Assembly (NCBI GenBank): GCA_031973395.1
Contig: DALYDD010000001.1
Span: 19,918-83,917, forward strand
Source of the DNA: DALYDD01 sp031973395
GTDB taxonomy: Bacteria; Patescibacteriota; Minisyncoccia; Phycocordibacterales; CAIZLB01
DNA: 64,000 bases
Direction: 5' to 3'
Below are positions 33,803-41,872 of the stretch, piece after piece; positions within the stretch are counted from its first letter, which is position 1; the number at the start of each line of letters is the position of its first letter. The position numbers were made by a program, and so were the translations under genes. Below the pieces are notes generated by a model. The model did no database searches. It worked only from the letters and a program-made list of their open reading frames with translations, and was not told the DNA's origin.

Positions 33803-34483
33803 TTATCGATTAGCCGGCGGTGTAGCTGGTAATGTTGGCGTAGTGCCAGCAGGAGTCGCGGCCGCAGGTGCAGCTTGTGATTGCTTTGCGGCATTTATCC
33901 TGTTTTGGTAGTACTCGACCACATACGGATCAATACCTGAGCTAAAGGTAAAAACCACTACATCCTTCTGCTTCGAGAAATTGCTAAAGATCGGACTACG
34001 GAAAGAATTCTGTAATTCTGCTTTAGTGAACTGCTGTGCTTGAAGGGCCATACTTTCATAATCCTGGGCCTCACCAGACATACTAATGAGGATTTTGCCA
34101 TTACCCCCATTTGTATAAGAGAAGTTACTGAAGCGAACTGTTCGGAGAGTATTATCCTGAAGTCTTGGGAAAATGGCTGAAGCGCCGATATGGCTTTTGA
34201 GCAACATGCTGGCCACATCGATACGATTATCGAGTCGTGTAAATTCATTTATCGAATTACTGTCAAAAGCATTCTTATGATCTTCGAGTTGTTTCTTTCC
34301 TTTTTCAATTTGTCCAAGAGTTGTTTTATTCCACGCAAAAACACCGACCGCAGCCGCGCCACTTGCAATCAAGAGCAGGAAGCTAATGAGAAAAAGAACA
34401 CCCATGCCACCACGCCTATGTTCTGTCTCACCCGTCACCGGCTGATGAGGAATAAATGAAGTTTGAAATTTAGTTTCTACCAT
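33803..34483 (-). CDS. Pilus alignment protein PilN-like
   Basis: 226 aa. A short cytoplasmic segment precedes a single membrane helix (residues 28-50, GVLFLISFLLLIASGAAAV), a coiled coil (TTLGQIEKGKKQLEDHKNAF) and a ferredoxin-like domain (LRTVRFSNFSYTNGGNGKIL). It lies between pilM and pilO. The INLLP motif that binds PilM in classical PilN is not seen; the N-terminus instead reads FQTSFIPHQP. The C-terminal tail is Ala/Pro/Thr-rich. Assignment rests on order and topology. Confidence 0.75.
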   Translation of the reverse strand: MVETKFQTSFIPHQPVTGETEHRRGGMGVLFLISFLLLIASGAAAVGVFAWNKTTLGQIEKGKKQLEDHKNAFDSNSINEFTRLDNRIDVASMLLKSHIGASAIFPRLQDNTLRTVRFSNFSYTNGGNGKILISMSGEAQDYESMALQAQQFTKAELQNSFRSPIFSNFSKQKDVVVFTFSSGIDPYVVEYYQNRINAAKQSQAAPAAATPAGTTPTLPATPPANR

Positions 34484-34586
34484 TGAACTTTATAATGAAA
34501 GTATATCACTTTTGCGGATTTTGACTCAATAGATATGTGTACATAACTATTTTTACCATATCGCTATTGCACATTTACAAAAACCC

Positions 34587-35711
34587 TTAACGCTTCTCCT
34601 GTAACTTGCGCAATGCAATACCGATCGATACATCGAATTCAAGTCCAGTTGCTTTGAGCACGTCTTCCATGAATGCAGGTGTTTCTACTTTTGCAAACGG
34701 TGCACCAAGCTCGACTTCAGTTTGAAAATTCGCTCGGGCTAATTCAAATACCCCTTTCATGGCACAGCCTCCACCAACCAAAATCACTTTTCCTAGTGGC
34801 TTATTGAATTTGCGCTGATAGCTCAGTATCACACTATTGGCCTCAGAGAAAATGAAGTCGAGGGTAAGCGAGATAACTTCAAATACATTTTTTTCATCTG
34901 CCACAACTCCGGTACCTAGGTTGCGCTTGATATGTTCGGCACGATCAAAGGTCACATTCATGCCGCGCATAATACTCATGGTCACATCCTGTGATCCTTT
35001 ATTAATGATATGCGAGTAGCGCACAACACCTCTCTCTAATATATAAATTTTGGTAGAAGAAGCCCCCAGGTCGAAAATCATAACTGGTGCAGTCTCTCCT
35101 GTTAGCAATGCGCGTGTACCACTAAACATTTCAATCTCAAAGAAACCAGTATTTATGCCAGCTTGCTGCACAATCGAACTATATGTATTTAAAACTTCAT
35201 TATGAATTGAAACGACGAGGACCTGCGTTTTTGGAATAGCGGTTGTGCGATTACCATCCTCATCGGCAGGTTCGATAAAATCCAAATCACCGGCCGCTTC
35301 GCGAGGGATCACCCACCAGTCGAGAGTTACTTCGCTAATTGGTACGGGAATATATTTTCGAGCCTCAAGTGGAATCATTTCTTTCAGTTGTTTTTCATCG
35401 AGCATGGGCAATTCCATGAGGGTCACGAGACTTGATTTAAAAGGAATAGATACACCGGCATTGAGGGTTGTAACATTGGCTTCTTTGAGCAAATCCTTGA
35501 TAGCTTCGGCGATCTTGTCAGCTGGCAGACTGGTTACCTGTCCAACAGAAAGACCGCCATATGGACCAAGAGCAATTTCACCGTATGTTTCGAGGATTGC
35601 CCTCCCTTTTCGCTTGCGCAATTGAACAACCTTTATTGACGAAGAGCCGATATCGATGCCGATTACGCTTTCTTCATTTTTTTTAAAAATATTTTGTAAA
35701 AAATTCACCAT
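34587..35711 (-). CDS. pilM: Actin-like pilus assembly protein PilM
   Basis: 374 aa with an ASKHA fold. Phosphate 1: VIGIDIGSSSIKVVQL; phosphate 2: APVMIFDLGASSTKIYIL; adenosine motif: GKVILVGGGCAMKGVFEL. The SHS2 insertion contains MELPMLDEKQLKEMIPLEAR and KYIPVPISEVTLDWW, diagnostic of PilM/FtsA-like pilus proteins. PilM binds PilN at the cytoplasmic face. First gene of the pilus cluster; an untranslated region of about 100 bp separates it from the pilN-like gene. Confidence 0.95.
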   Translation of the reverse strand: MVNFLQNIFKKNEESVIGIDIGSSSIKVVQLRKRKGRAILETYGEIALGPYGGLSVGQVTSLPADKIAEAIKDLLKEANVTTLNAGVSIPFKSSLVTLMELPMLDEKQLKEMIPLEARKYIPVPISEVTLDWWVIPREAAGDLDFIEPADEDGNRTTAIPKTQVLVVSIHNEVLNTYSSIVQQAGINTGFFEIEMFSGTRALLTGETAPVMIFDLGASSTKIYILERGVVRYSHIINKGSQDVTMSIMRGMNVTFDRAEHIKRNLGTGVVADEKNVFEVISLTLDFIFSEANSVILSYQRKFNKPLGKVILVGGGCAMKGVFELARANFQTEVELGAPFAKVETPAFMEDVLKATGLEFDVSIGIALRKLQEKR

Positions 35712-35823
35712 GAGAAAGATATGATGCGGGTCCTGCCGAAAGTCCGGATTGCCAAAAAAGATCCGTACGGCAGACGTACCGCTTTATTCTATAAGTATAT
35801 ATCACATAACCTATTAAGGAAAT

Positions 35824-36426
35824 ATGAAAGACATATTATATGTTGGAAATATCCACCGAAAGATCACTTGTTTGCATAAATACGCAGACGAAGACATAAA
35901 ATTGATTGTCAGACAGGCAAAATTACTCAATCCTAGTGCAATTATGAAGGTCGCATTAAGTTTTTATGAATTTTTCTGCACCGAATATCAAACCAAACAT
36001 CAAACGGAGCAAAACATATCAGCCAAACCGCGCATTTTGCTCTTGCATAGTCCCTCTTCCACCTTCGCTCTGCGCAAGAGAAAGCGAGATCATTTGAGCT
36101 TGGTTCTGGAAAAGATCAAGGATTTATCTAATATGGACAAAAGAATTGAAATCGACATCTGTCCGAATGCTTTTTTGATTGATATTGATAAAAGAGATCC
36201 GCAACATCACAAGAATCGGCAAGGTCGGCTGCACGATACCGGCGCGAGATTCAAAATTTTATATAAATTTGATGAAAATTTCATCTTGAGTGTGAAAAGA
36301 TATTCTTGCGTCCACATTATCGATGATGTGACGACGACTGGGGCTACGTTAACCACTCTTCAGAATTTGATGAATGAATATTTCAGAGAAAAGATACCTG
36401 TGCGAGCGTTGGCGTACGCGCATTAA
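35824..36426 (+). CDS. ComF-like phosphoribosyltransferase-fold protein
   Basis: 200 aa. The C-terminal PRPP-loop block VHIIDDVTTTGATLTTLQ is that of ComF and related PRTases; an upstream segment (RILLLHSPSS, then RKRDHLSLVLEKIKDL) fits the family. The N-terminal Cys zinc cluster of ComF is missing. ComF supports natural DNA uptake in other bacteria and would suit the adjacent type IV pilus locus, which is divergently oriented. AAGGA precedes the ATG by 5 nt, one of the few clear Shine-Dalgarno sites here. Confidence 0.75.
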   Translation: MKDILYVGNIHRKITCLHKYADEDIKLIVRQAKLLNPSAIMKVALSFYEFFCTEYQTKHQTEQNISAKPRILLLHSPSSTFALRKRKRDHLSLVLEKIKDLSNMDKRIEIDICPNAFLIDIDKRDPQHHKNRQGRLHDTGARFKILYKFDENFILSVKRYSCVHIIDDVTTTGATLTTLQNLMNEYFREKIPVRALAYAH

Positions 36427-36662
36427 TATCCTCCAAGCCACGATGCACCAGAAAAATATCCATGTAAGAGAAAACCGAAAATAAGTAAAACTACCATGAC
36501 CCAAAACCAGATAATTTTTGCCCTCTTTCGAATAGCCATCTCTGTCTCTGGATTTGCTGGTGTGTATGGTCTACGTAATGTTGAGATCGAACTTTTTCCC
36601 ATTCCCCAAATCAAGAGTGCGATAAGTAGGACAAACACTACATAAAAAAGATACTGTTGCAT
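36423..36662 (-). CDS. Small two-helix membrane protein
   Basis: 79 aa from the ATG at 36662 (MQQYLFYVVFVLL). An in-frame ATG at 36680 lies before a TATAAT (about 36671), so the shorter start with a very short leader is preferred. Two membrane helices (about residues 4-22 and 55-75) flank a basic loop (KSSISTLRRPYTPAN). The stop overlaps the comF-like stop by 4 bp, tail to tail. Function unknown. Confidence 0.6.
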   Translation of the reverse strand: MQQYLFYVVFVLLIALLIWGMGKSSISTLRRPYTPANPETEMAIRKRAKIIWFWVMVVLLIFGFLLHGYFSGASWLGGY

Positions 36663-36682
36663 GATAAATATATTATACACAT

Positions 36683-36716
36683 AAAAAACACAGGCCGGTC
36701 CCTCATCGGGACCGGC
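36683..36716 (-). terminator. Terminator of the GC-rich cassette at 36.7 kb
   Basis: On the minus strand GCCGGTCCC, GATGA, GGGACCGGC is followed by CTGTGTTTTTT. The CCGG-based GC stem resembles the terminators at 47458 and 50483 rather than the A/T-flanked ones of the pilus and typA genes. Confidence 0.8.
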
Positions 36717-36729
36717 AGAGCGGTAGTAC

Positions 36730-37050
36730 TTACCTCAGTACACTATATGCCTCACTGTCACCAGTGGGCTCGACCGCCGCTGCAGACCAGTCGCCGCCGG
36801 TCAGTTCATCGACCATGGTGGTACGTGCGAAATCTGTAGCAAGGATAACTTCGCCGATGATTTCATTACCATCGAATGGATCGACTTCGCCGTCAGAGAC
36901 TATGACGCGGTCATTCCGACAGATGAAGATCCCGTATCCGCGCTCGCCCACATCGTCAGGGACGATGATTACAGCGTCTTCGGGGATCTTGTCAGCGGAT
37001 ATGTCAGATTCGTACTTATGATGTTGAGTGAGTCCAGTAAACTTGTTCAT
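36730..37050 (-). CDS. Small acidic hypothetical protein (GC-rich cassette)
   Basis: 106 aa from the ATG at 37050 (MNKFTGLTQHHKYESD). A longer frame to 37134 would start within the probable promoter (TTGACA at about 37138-37143, TATAGA at about 37117-37122). The protein is acidic and beta-rich (AVIIVPDDVGERGYGIFICR, then VIVSDGEVDPFDGNEIIGEV) with no membrane segment. Codons are GC-rich against the neighbours. Promoter, gene and terminator form a self-contained unit. No family recognised. Confidence 0.6.
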   Translation of the reverse strand: MNKFTGLTQHHKYESDISADKIPEDAVIIVPDDVGERGYGIFICRNDRVIVSDGEVDPFDGNEIIGEVILATDFARTTMVDELTGGDWSAAAVEPTGDSEAYSVLR

Positions 37051-37170
37051 AACAGTGTGGCGGGGATTGGGGTTTTGACCAGAGAACACGGTCGGATCCA
37101 AAAGAACGGGCCTTATTTCTATAATAAGACCCAAGACTTGTCAATAAATATCATTTCCGTCCAATTACAT

Positions 37171-37947
37171 TTAAAACTTCAAAAATTCCACTGAATCCAA
37201 AACTTCTTCTGCGATATCATTCAATTTCCCCTCTTGTGCTTTGAATGTCCTAAACGCAAACCAATATTCTGTCCGCCCCACCCTCGTCGAATACCAAATT
37301 GTCACCACCGGCTTATCACTCAATGCTCCGAATTGTTCATCCAACATATACCAATAATAATTATTGCCATTCATTGATGCATCGCCATAATTGCGAAGCA
37401 CAGCACTCGTGAGACCAATTGGCTTTCCTAAATCCAAATAGACACGGCTTGAAAAATATTCAACCGCCTGCCCTTTTGTATGAAAATCTTTGTAAATTGT
37501 TGCCGCTTGGCGCGTACATTCCGGTTTGGCAGTTCTGGCCATGGTATTGACGATGACATCTTTGTATACAAATGAGGCAACTTCATCACTCAGGACTTCT
37601 TTGGTATATTGCCAATCCACTATCGGTTCTTCGAGTGCAATATTCAATTTATAAAATTCGCTCTTGATCGTGCTCGATTGCCCATCGCGCATCAATCTCG
37701 CATCCCTCACATGTGGCTCAAGACTTTGAAGTGGAGCCGTGCAATCTATAGCTTTAGTATCCTTTTCGGCGAGAGCTTCTACCATGCCACGACGACCGGA
37801 TGTATTAGAGAGATTTGCCGTAGTTACAGAATCCAATGAAAAAGGATTGGCAATGCGTCCAACAGCGACATATGCCAAGGGCACCATGACGAAGAGGATG
37901 AGAGCGATACCAACCAGTACCCAAATGACGGGCCAGACTTTTTTCAT
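37171..37947 (-). CDS. Membrane-anchored hypothetical protein
   Basis: 258 aa from the ATG at 37947 (MKKVWPVIWVLVGIALIL); a longer frame to 38016 adds a Cys/His-rich tail unlike a start region. One N-terminal helix (about residues 5-30) and a large exported domain. The domain has Cys residues at IDCTAPLQ and KPECTRQA and a beta-rich end (YYWYMLDEQFGALSDKPVVT, then GRTEYWFAFRTFKAQEGKLN). Monocistronic; tRNA-Ser follows on the other strand. No family recognised. Confidence 0.6.
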   Translation of the reverse strand: MKKVWPVIWVLVGIALILFVMVPLAYVAVGRIANPFSLDSVTTANLSNTSGRRGMVEALAEKDTKAIDCTAPLQSLEPHVRDARLMRDGQSSTIKSEFYKLNIALEEPIVDWQYTKEVLSDEVASFVYKDVIVNTMARTAKPECTRQAATIYKDFHTKGQAVEYFSSRVYLDLGKPIGLTSAVLRNYGDASMNGNNYYWYMLDEQFGALSDKPVVTIWYSTRVGRTEYWFAFRTFKAQEGKLNDIAEEVLDSVEFLKF

Positions 37948-38066
37948 AATATTCCGACGCTGACTATGACAGTGAAGCGGGAGTATTATTGAACACCCAA
38001 ATGGGCTTTTTTTCAAGTTGGAGGTTTGGGATAAAATGTGTTAACGTAATACCGAATTAGGCCAAA

Positions 38067-38160
38067 GGAGACGTGTCAGAGCGGTCGAATGTGCCTCTTT
38101 GCTAAAGAGGTAGGCTGCCTTAAAACGGCCTCGAGGGTTCGAATCCCTCCGTCTCCGCCA
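38067..38160 (+). tRNA. tRNA-Ser(GCT)
   Basis: 94 nt, type II. Acceptor GGAGACG/CGTCTCC, discriminator G, encoded CCA (38158-38160). Anticodon stem CCTCT/AGAGG, loop TTGCTAA, anticodon GCT. Long variable arm and canonical T loop TTCGAAT. A hairpin terminator follows at once, then structured repeat R1. Confidence 0.95.
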
Positions 38161-38202
38161 CAAAATAAAATGACCTGCACTGCTGCAGGTCATTTTATTT
38201 TG
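38161..38202. terminator. Hairpin terminator behind tRNA-Ser(GCT)
   Basis: A perfect 19-bp stem CAAAATAAAATGACCTGCA with loop CTGC. The hairpin behind the second tRNA-Ser (45627-45670) has a different stem but the same CTGC loop. Confidence 0.85.
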
Positions 38203-38205
38203 TCT

Positions 38206-38333
38206 CGAGAGATGGATGTATGAGAAAGGCGGAAGAGATGCCGAGCCAGCAGGCGAGGCTCTGAGCCGGGGTCGCGAAAATTTCTGAGCGACGGCGAGGA
38301 AATTATTCGTGACCGAAGACCGATGTCTCCGCC
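38206..38333. repeat. Structured repeat R1
   Basis: Begins GAGAGATGGATGTATGAGAA and ends GACCGAAGACCGATGTCTCCG plus CC. Predicted folding: outer GGCGGA with TCCGCC; a hairpin GCC-GA-GCC, loop AGCA, GGC-GA-GGC; then GGTCGCGAA with TTCGTGACC enclosing AATTTC/GAAATT. Nearly the same sequence recurs at 40711-40838 (R2) and, more diverged, at 45671-45800 (R3) and 39411-39560 (R4). The end imitates the tRNA-Ser 3' end. The stretch 38340-38460 after it shows nothing else. Confidence 0.7.
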
Positions 38334-38467
38334 AAGAAAACAAAGTATCGAGGATGACTCAAGTGCCCCGAAAGGGGTATTTGATTTACAATAAGAATTA
38401 TAGTTATAACTAAAAACTGCTTATAAATGATTGTATTCAACAATTTATCGATTTAACTGTGATTTAT

Positions 38468-39277
38468 ATGGGAAGAAAAAATAAACAAAATATTACAAGG
38501 GTCCAACATTTTATACCACGTTTTATTTTGAGAAGATTTACAAATAAACAAGGAAAAACCAACTTCGTTGACAAGCGATACGGAAGTAAGGGCAAAGCTC
38601 CTGACGGGGCTATGTACAAGGATTTTTTCTACGAACATGATGATTTCAACCCAAACGAGATAGAAGACCTTCTTGCAAGTAGGGAAAATATTTATGCTCC
38701 AATTATCGAGAAGATTTTAAGTTACAAAACCTTAACAATAGATGAGCATAAAATATTGATAGAATTTAGGCATACTACTTATTATCGATCAAATGAATTT
38801 TTTGGATTTCACAGATTCCAAAAGCGTAGAGGTGAAAATGATTGGATGGAAAGATGGGATTGGAAATCAATTAATGGTCTTTATAGTTCGGACGACTGGG
38901 ACAAAGATATAAAAAAGTCTCAGCTCAGGGCTATAAAATCTGTCATTAGCGGAGATGATGCCGCTTATTCTGTTAGCTTGTGGACGCCCATCTGTTTTCT
39001 TTTTACCTCGAAAGGAAAAAAGTTTATGGTAAGCGATAGCGGCTCTCTGTGTAGAGGAGATGAAATGAACGGTATTGTCATCATCGTCCTTTCTCCTTTG
39101 CATGCCATAATGTTTCCACGAACGATAAAAGCCGTCGAATTAATGGAGAAACTAAGAGTAAAAAACGATCAATCTACTATTATCTTCGAAGACATATCAG
39201 ATAAAGATGTAGACATAATTAACAAAATGGTTTTGGAAGATTCATTTGAATATTACATAGATCCAAATATTAACTAG
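38468..39277 (+). CDS. DUF4238-family protein
   Basis: 269 aa from the ATG at 38468 (MGRKNKQNITRVQHFIPRFI); an in-frame ATG 9 bp upstream is equally possible. The N-terminal block QHFIPRFILRRFTN is the DUF4238 hallmark, followed by ASRENIYAPIIEKIL and the central block SLWTPICFLFTSKGKKFMVS. DUF4238 proteins are widespread in accessory regions and often occur near mobile elements; their activity is unknown. It lies between structured repeats R1 and R4 and is A+T-rich. Confidence 0.75.
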   Translation: MGRKNKQNITRVQHFIPRFILRRFTNKQGKTNFVDKRYGSKGKAPDGAMYKDFFYEHDDFNPNEIEDLLASRENIYAPIIEKILSYKTLTIDEHKILIEFRHTTYYRSNEFFGFHRFQKRRGENDWMERWDWKSINGLYSSDDWDKDIKKSQLRAIKSVISGDDAAYSVSLWTPICFLFTSKGKKFMVSDSGSLCRGDEMNGIVIIVLSPLHAIMFPRTIKAVELMEKLRVKNDQSTIIFEDISDKDVDIINKMVLEDSFEYYIDPNIN

Positions 39278-39326
39278 CGACCCGCATACCACGGCTTCGC
39301 GCCAAGAAAAGCGCCAATATATCCTT

Positions 39327-39367
39327 ACAGGACCTCGAAACCCTGGTACTTAACCCACCTGCTCCGC
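39327..39367 (+). pseudogene. Possible 3' remnant of a tRNA gene
   Basis: CAGGACCTCGAAACCCTG resembles a T arm and the segment ends in CTCCGCA, like the 3' end of the second tRNA-Ser. No tRNA 5' half is present. It lies directly before a hairpin and R4, the same order as at the intact tRNA-Ser genes. Confidence 0.25.
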
Positions 39368-39368
39368 A

Positions 39369-39410
39369 AAATTTAAATACCCCGGCTTCCCTGCCGCGGT
39401 ATTTAAATTT
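39369..39410. terminator. Hairpin before structured repeat R4
   Basis: A perfect 13-bp stem AAATTTAAATACC with its complement GGTATTTAAATTT around a GC-rich loop. It occupies the place of the tRNA-Ser terminators before R1 and R3. Confidence 0.6.
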
Positions 39411-39560
39411 CTGAGATGAAGGGTGAGAAAGCCGGACGAAGTTGCGCAATGAGCCGGCATCGTGTAACAATTGCGACAACACCCTATCGGCGAAGTGCAA
39501 CAAGGAGGCGGGGTCGACGGGCTTTTTGCGAAGCAAAAAGAACCGGTGACCGAATCCCTC
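39411..39560. repeat. Structured repeat R4 (diverged)
   Basis: Retains CTGAGATGAAGGGTGAGAAA (compare AGAGATGGATGTATGAGAAA in R1), GGTCGACGG with CCGGTGACC, and the end GACCGAATCCCTC. The inner hairpin is replaced by TTTTTGC GAA GCAAAAA, unrelated in sequence but equivalent in position. The central part differs. Confidence 0.5.
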
Positions 39561-39612
39561 TGTACTAAGTTCAAAAAGAAGCGCAACACTTTCTTTACTT
39601 TCTTTTAAGATC

Positions 39613-40704
39613 ATGGAGCCGAGAAAAATATTTACCCTAGATGCCAGAGATAATGTCCTGCTCGAAGTCATAAGTCATGATGTTGATAAGACAGCTATCT
39701 ACAAATTCATAAACAAAACCTTCGATGAGATGGTTTCCATACTAGAGCAGAAAGGTATTCAGTATGACGAATTGAAAAATGCCTTGATACCACATCGCGA
39801 CAAAAGAGAAGTGGCTTTTACCTTTAATCGAGAAAGTATAGATTCAGGCTGGTATGGAAACGATGTCTTCACTCAACTCATTCCGCTTTTAGACAAAAGA
39901 AGTTCTCATAGCATTTTGAATGGCGATATGTTGGGCTTTGACAAATATAAAGAAAATATAAAAGAAAAGTTTTTAAATAATTTGATTATGGCACGAGATT
40001 TTGAATATAAAGTCCAACACCAATTCTATTTGGTGTATCTGAATAATCTCACAGATGAAATGGTGAAAAATATCAACGATAGATTATTAAACTACACACC
40101 CTATGTCGGTTTTCTTGATCTGACACACAACTCTTTTATGAAAACGTATCTTTCTATGACGTTAGCCAATTGCTGTCTCAAGTTTAAGGATATGGTCATA
40201 TTTGGCCATGAGCCAGACCGAGATAATACTGAGAACGTAAACATGTCAGGATATCGGTTTGAGGAAAATGACTATGTTTGCAAAAGCATTAGTGATGATT
40301 ATTACGGATTATTTCTTTCGTACAAAATAGAACGGCAAACTTTCCCTAATGAAAAAGATACAGGCTTTTCCATAAATGCACTTACTGACGATATTCATCA
40401 AGTGCCGGATCTCGATATTATCATAGAGGAACCTAAACTGCTCTACTTACTAAAAGAGAAAGAAGCGAATCTTAAGCGAGCCGAGCTACTCGGACTTACC
40501 ACAGAAGAATTAGCCAAGTTCATAAAGAGTAAGATTGAGATGAACTATGTCTACAATCTCACATATCTACCAAAACACAATACCTTGAAGTTTAATGTGA
40601 TGATTGATGTAAAAGGTAAAAAGATGGACACACAAGTCAAGATTGTGGCCTCTTTAGAGTATCAGCCCCAAAGTAGGCAGTTGAGGCTTATAACCCTGTT
40701 TTAA
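39613..40704 (+). CDS. Hypothetical 363-aa protein in repeat-flanked segment
   Basis: 363 aa, no membrane segments, mixed alpha/beta composition. Visible stretches include VAFTFNRESIDSGWYGNDVF, MARDFEYKVQHQFYLVYLNN and a helical region LLYLLKEKEANLKRAELLGL. It ends with a strand-rich part (TLKFNVMIDVKGKKMDTQVK). No family recognised and no catalytic motif seen. The start METs at MEPRKIFTLDARD follow directly after R4. Its 3' end runs into repeat R2, so gene and repeat may have moved together. It is A+T-rich like the island around it. Confidence 0.7.
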   Translation: MEPRKIFTLDARDNVLLEVISHDVDKTAIYKFINKTFDEMVSILEQKGIQYDELKNALIPHRDKREVAFTFNRESIDSGWYGNDVFTQLIPLLDKRSSHSILNGDMLGFDKYKENIKEKFLNNLIMARDFEYKVQHQFYLVYLNNLTDEMVKNINDRLLNYTPYVGFLDLTHNSFMKTYLSMTLANCCLKFKDMVIFGHEPDRDNTENVNMSGYRFEENDYVCKSISDDYYGLFLSYKIERQTFPNEKDTGFSINALTDDIHQVPDLDIIIEEPKLLYLLKEKEANLKRAELLGLTTEELAKFIKSKIEMNYVYNLTYLPKHNTLKFNVMIDVKGKKMDTQVKIVASLEYQPQSRQLRLITLF

Positions 40705-40710
40705 TTTTGT

Positions 40711-40838
40711 CGAGAGATGGATGTATGAGAAAGGCGGAAGAAATGCCGAGCCAGCAGGCGAGGCTCTGAGTCGAGGTCGCGCAAATTTCTGAGCGATGTC
40801 GAAGAAATTATGCTTGACCGAAAACCGAGGTTTCCGCC
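40711..40838. repeat. Structured repeat R2
   Basis: Near-identical to R1 over its first half (CGAGAGATGGATGTATGAGA) and similar after it. The outer stem GGCGGAA/TTTCCGCC is longer than in R1 by a compensated change, and the inner stem GGTCGCGCA/TGCTTGACC differs with most pairing kept. It lies in direct orientation 2.5 kb from R1. Confidence 0.7.
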
Positions 40839-41211
40839 GGGAGGATATCTTTTCAAAAAACTAATTATATTGAGTTTTTAGCAATTTAAATTTGATGACT
40901 TTGCAATTTCCACAAACGCATTACAAATACACACTTTTATCATCTTTATTTTGAGCCCTTATTTAAATACGGGTACTCAAAACTATTGACAACTTTCTGT
41001 AAGTGTTTTTAGAGATATTTGTATAACAGTTATCCACTAAAATATCATGTACTCGATGCTATGATAGACACGCCCGAAAGAGCTCTCTCGACGGCCCACA
41101 TGCTCCGACTACACCACTAGTCCATTAAATAAGTTTGTAATAGAACCTATGCCATGGCTAATGATGCAAATCGTTGCTTGTGGTATAGGCTCTTATTTTT
41201 TAAGAGTGTAC

Positions 41212-41298
41212 GGCGGGTTGGCAGAGTAGTCGAATGCACCAAGCTTATACCTTGGAAGACTTTTACTGGGTCTCGCAGGTGCNNNNNNNNNNCCGCCG
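41212..41298 (+). tRNA. tRNA-like sequence interrupted by assembly gap
   Basis: Acceptor GGCGGGT with CCGCC and G73 after ten Ns. D arm GCA...TGC, anticodon stem CCAAG/CTTGG with loop CTTATAC (anticodon TAT), a long variable arm AGAC/GTCT. A long variable arm with TAT is not a normal bacterial combination, and the first of the D-loop GG pair is A. It may be a pseudo-tRNA, a tRNA mis-assembled at the gap, or unusual. Confidence 0.4.
41283..41292. other. Assembly gap (10 Ns)
   Basis: Ten Ns within the T-arm position of the tRNA-like sequence. The true length is unknown. A partial inverted copy of the left flank lies beyond it (ACTTTTACTGGG against CCCAGTAAAGGT), so a repeat probably broke the assembly. 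Confidence 0.95.
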
Positions 41299-41872
41299 CA
41301 ATTCACATATATTTTGACGGTGTTCACCGAGTAATATATACTTCAGGTGCCCAGTAAAGGTCTAAGCGCAAGCTTAGTATTGGCTGCAAAGCCGGAGATT
41401 TATAAGCAATAATTTTGCTTTATATGTAACTTTCAACACACAAGTGTTGAATCTCAACAAAAGGCCTTCCCTTATAGGAGGCTTTTTGTTTTAATGCGAT
41501 TATCACGGAGTCCCAACAAGTTTTGTTAGAGCACCTTTCGTTCTTATCGAGACAAATAAATTTGATAAAACAACAATATGAATGCAGAAAAACTTAAGCA
41601 GATCAGGGAAGAGAGTCAATACAGAGTATACGGGACCAATCATTTAAACTTGAAACTGAACCGTTTGAGGTTTTGAAAGCATAACTACCCCCCCCACACC
41701 GCACCCCTTGATGCCAGGTTTGTTAATAACCAAACCGATAAATTCTTCAAGATTAATCGCTAGTAGATGCTTTTGTAGATCTTCGCGAAACTTCTCGAGA
41801 TACAACAACCTCACGAACTCTCACATTGTCAACCTTTGAACTTGCCAGATTTAAGATAAAATACTGTTATAC

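Larger units (their letters stand above)
40839..41872. other. 1-kb gene-free stretch with tRNA-like sequence and assembly gap
   Basis: No convincing gene. It holds the tRNA-like segment at 41212-41298, an assembly gap, an inverted echo of that segment (41350-41380), a weak terminator-like hairpin (41460-41490) and a C-run at 41685-41694. A 32-codon frame at 41579 (MNAEKLKQIREESQYRVYGT) looks like the start of a DNA-binding protein cut short, so it may be a remnant. Confidence 0.5.

Noticed and set aside
38206..40838. Insertion sequence or transposon
   Set aside because: No transposase or integrase frame, no terminal inverted repeats; only direct repeats are present.
41212..41380. Group I intron within the tRNA-like gene
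   Set aside because: The anticodon stem-loop is uninterrupted and no intron core pairings were seen; the mirrored sequence and N gap suggest an assembly or repeat problem.
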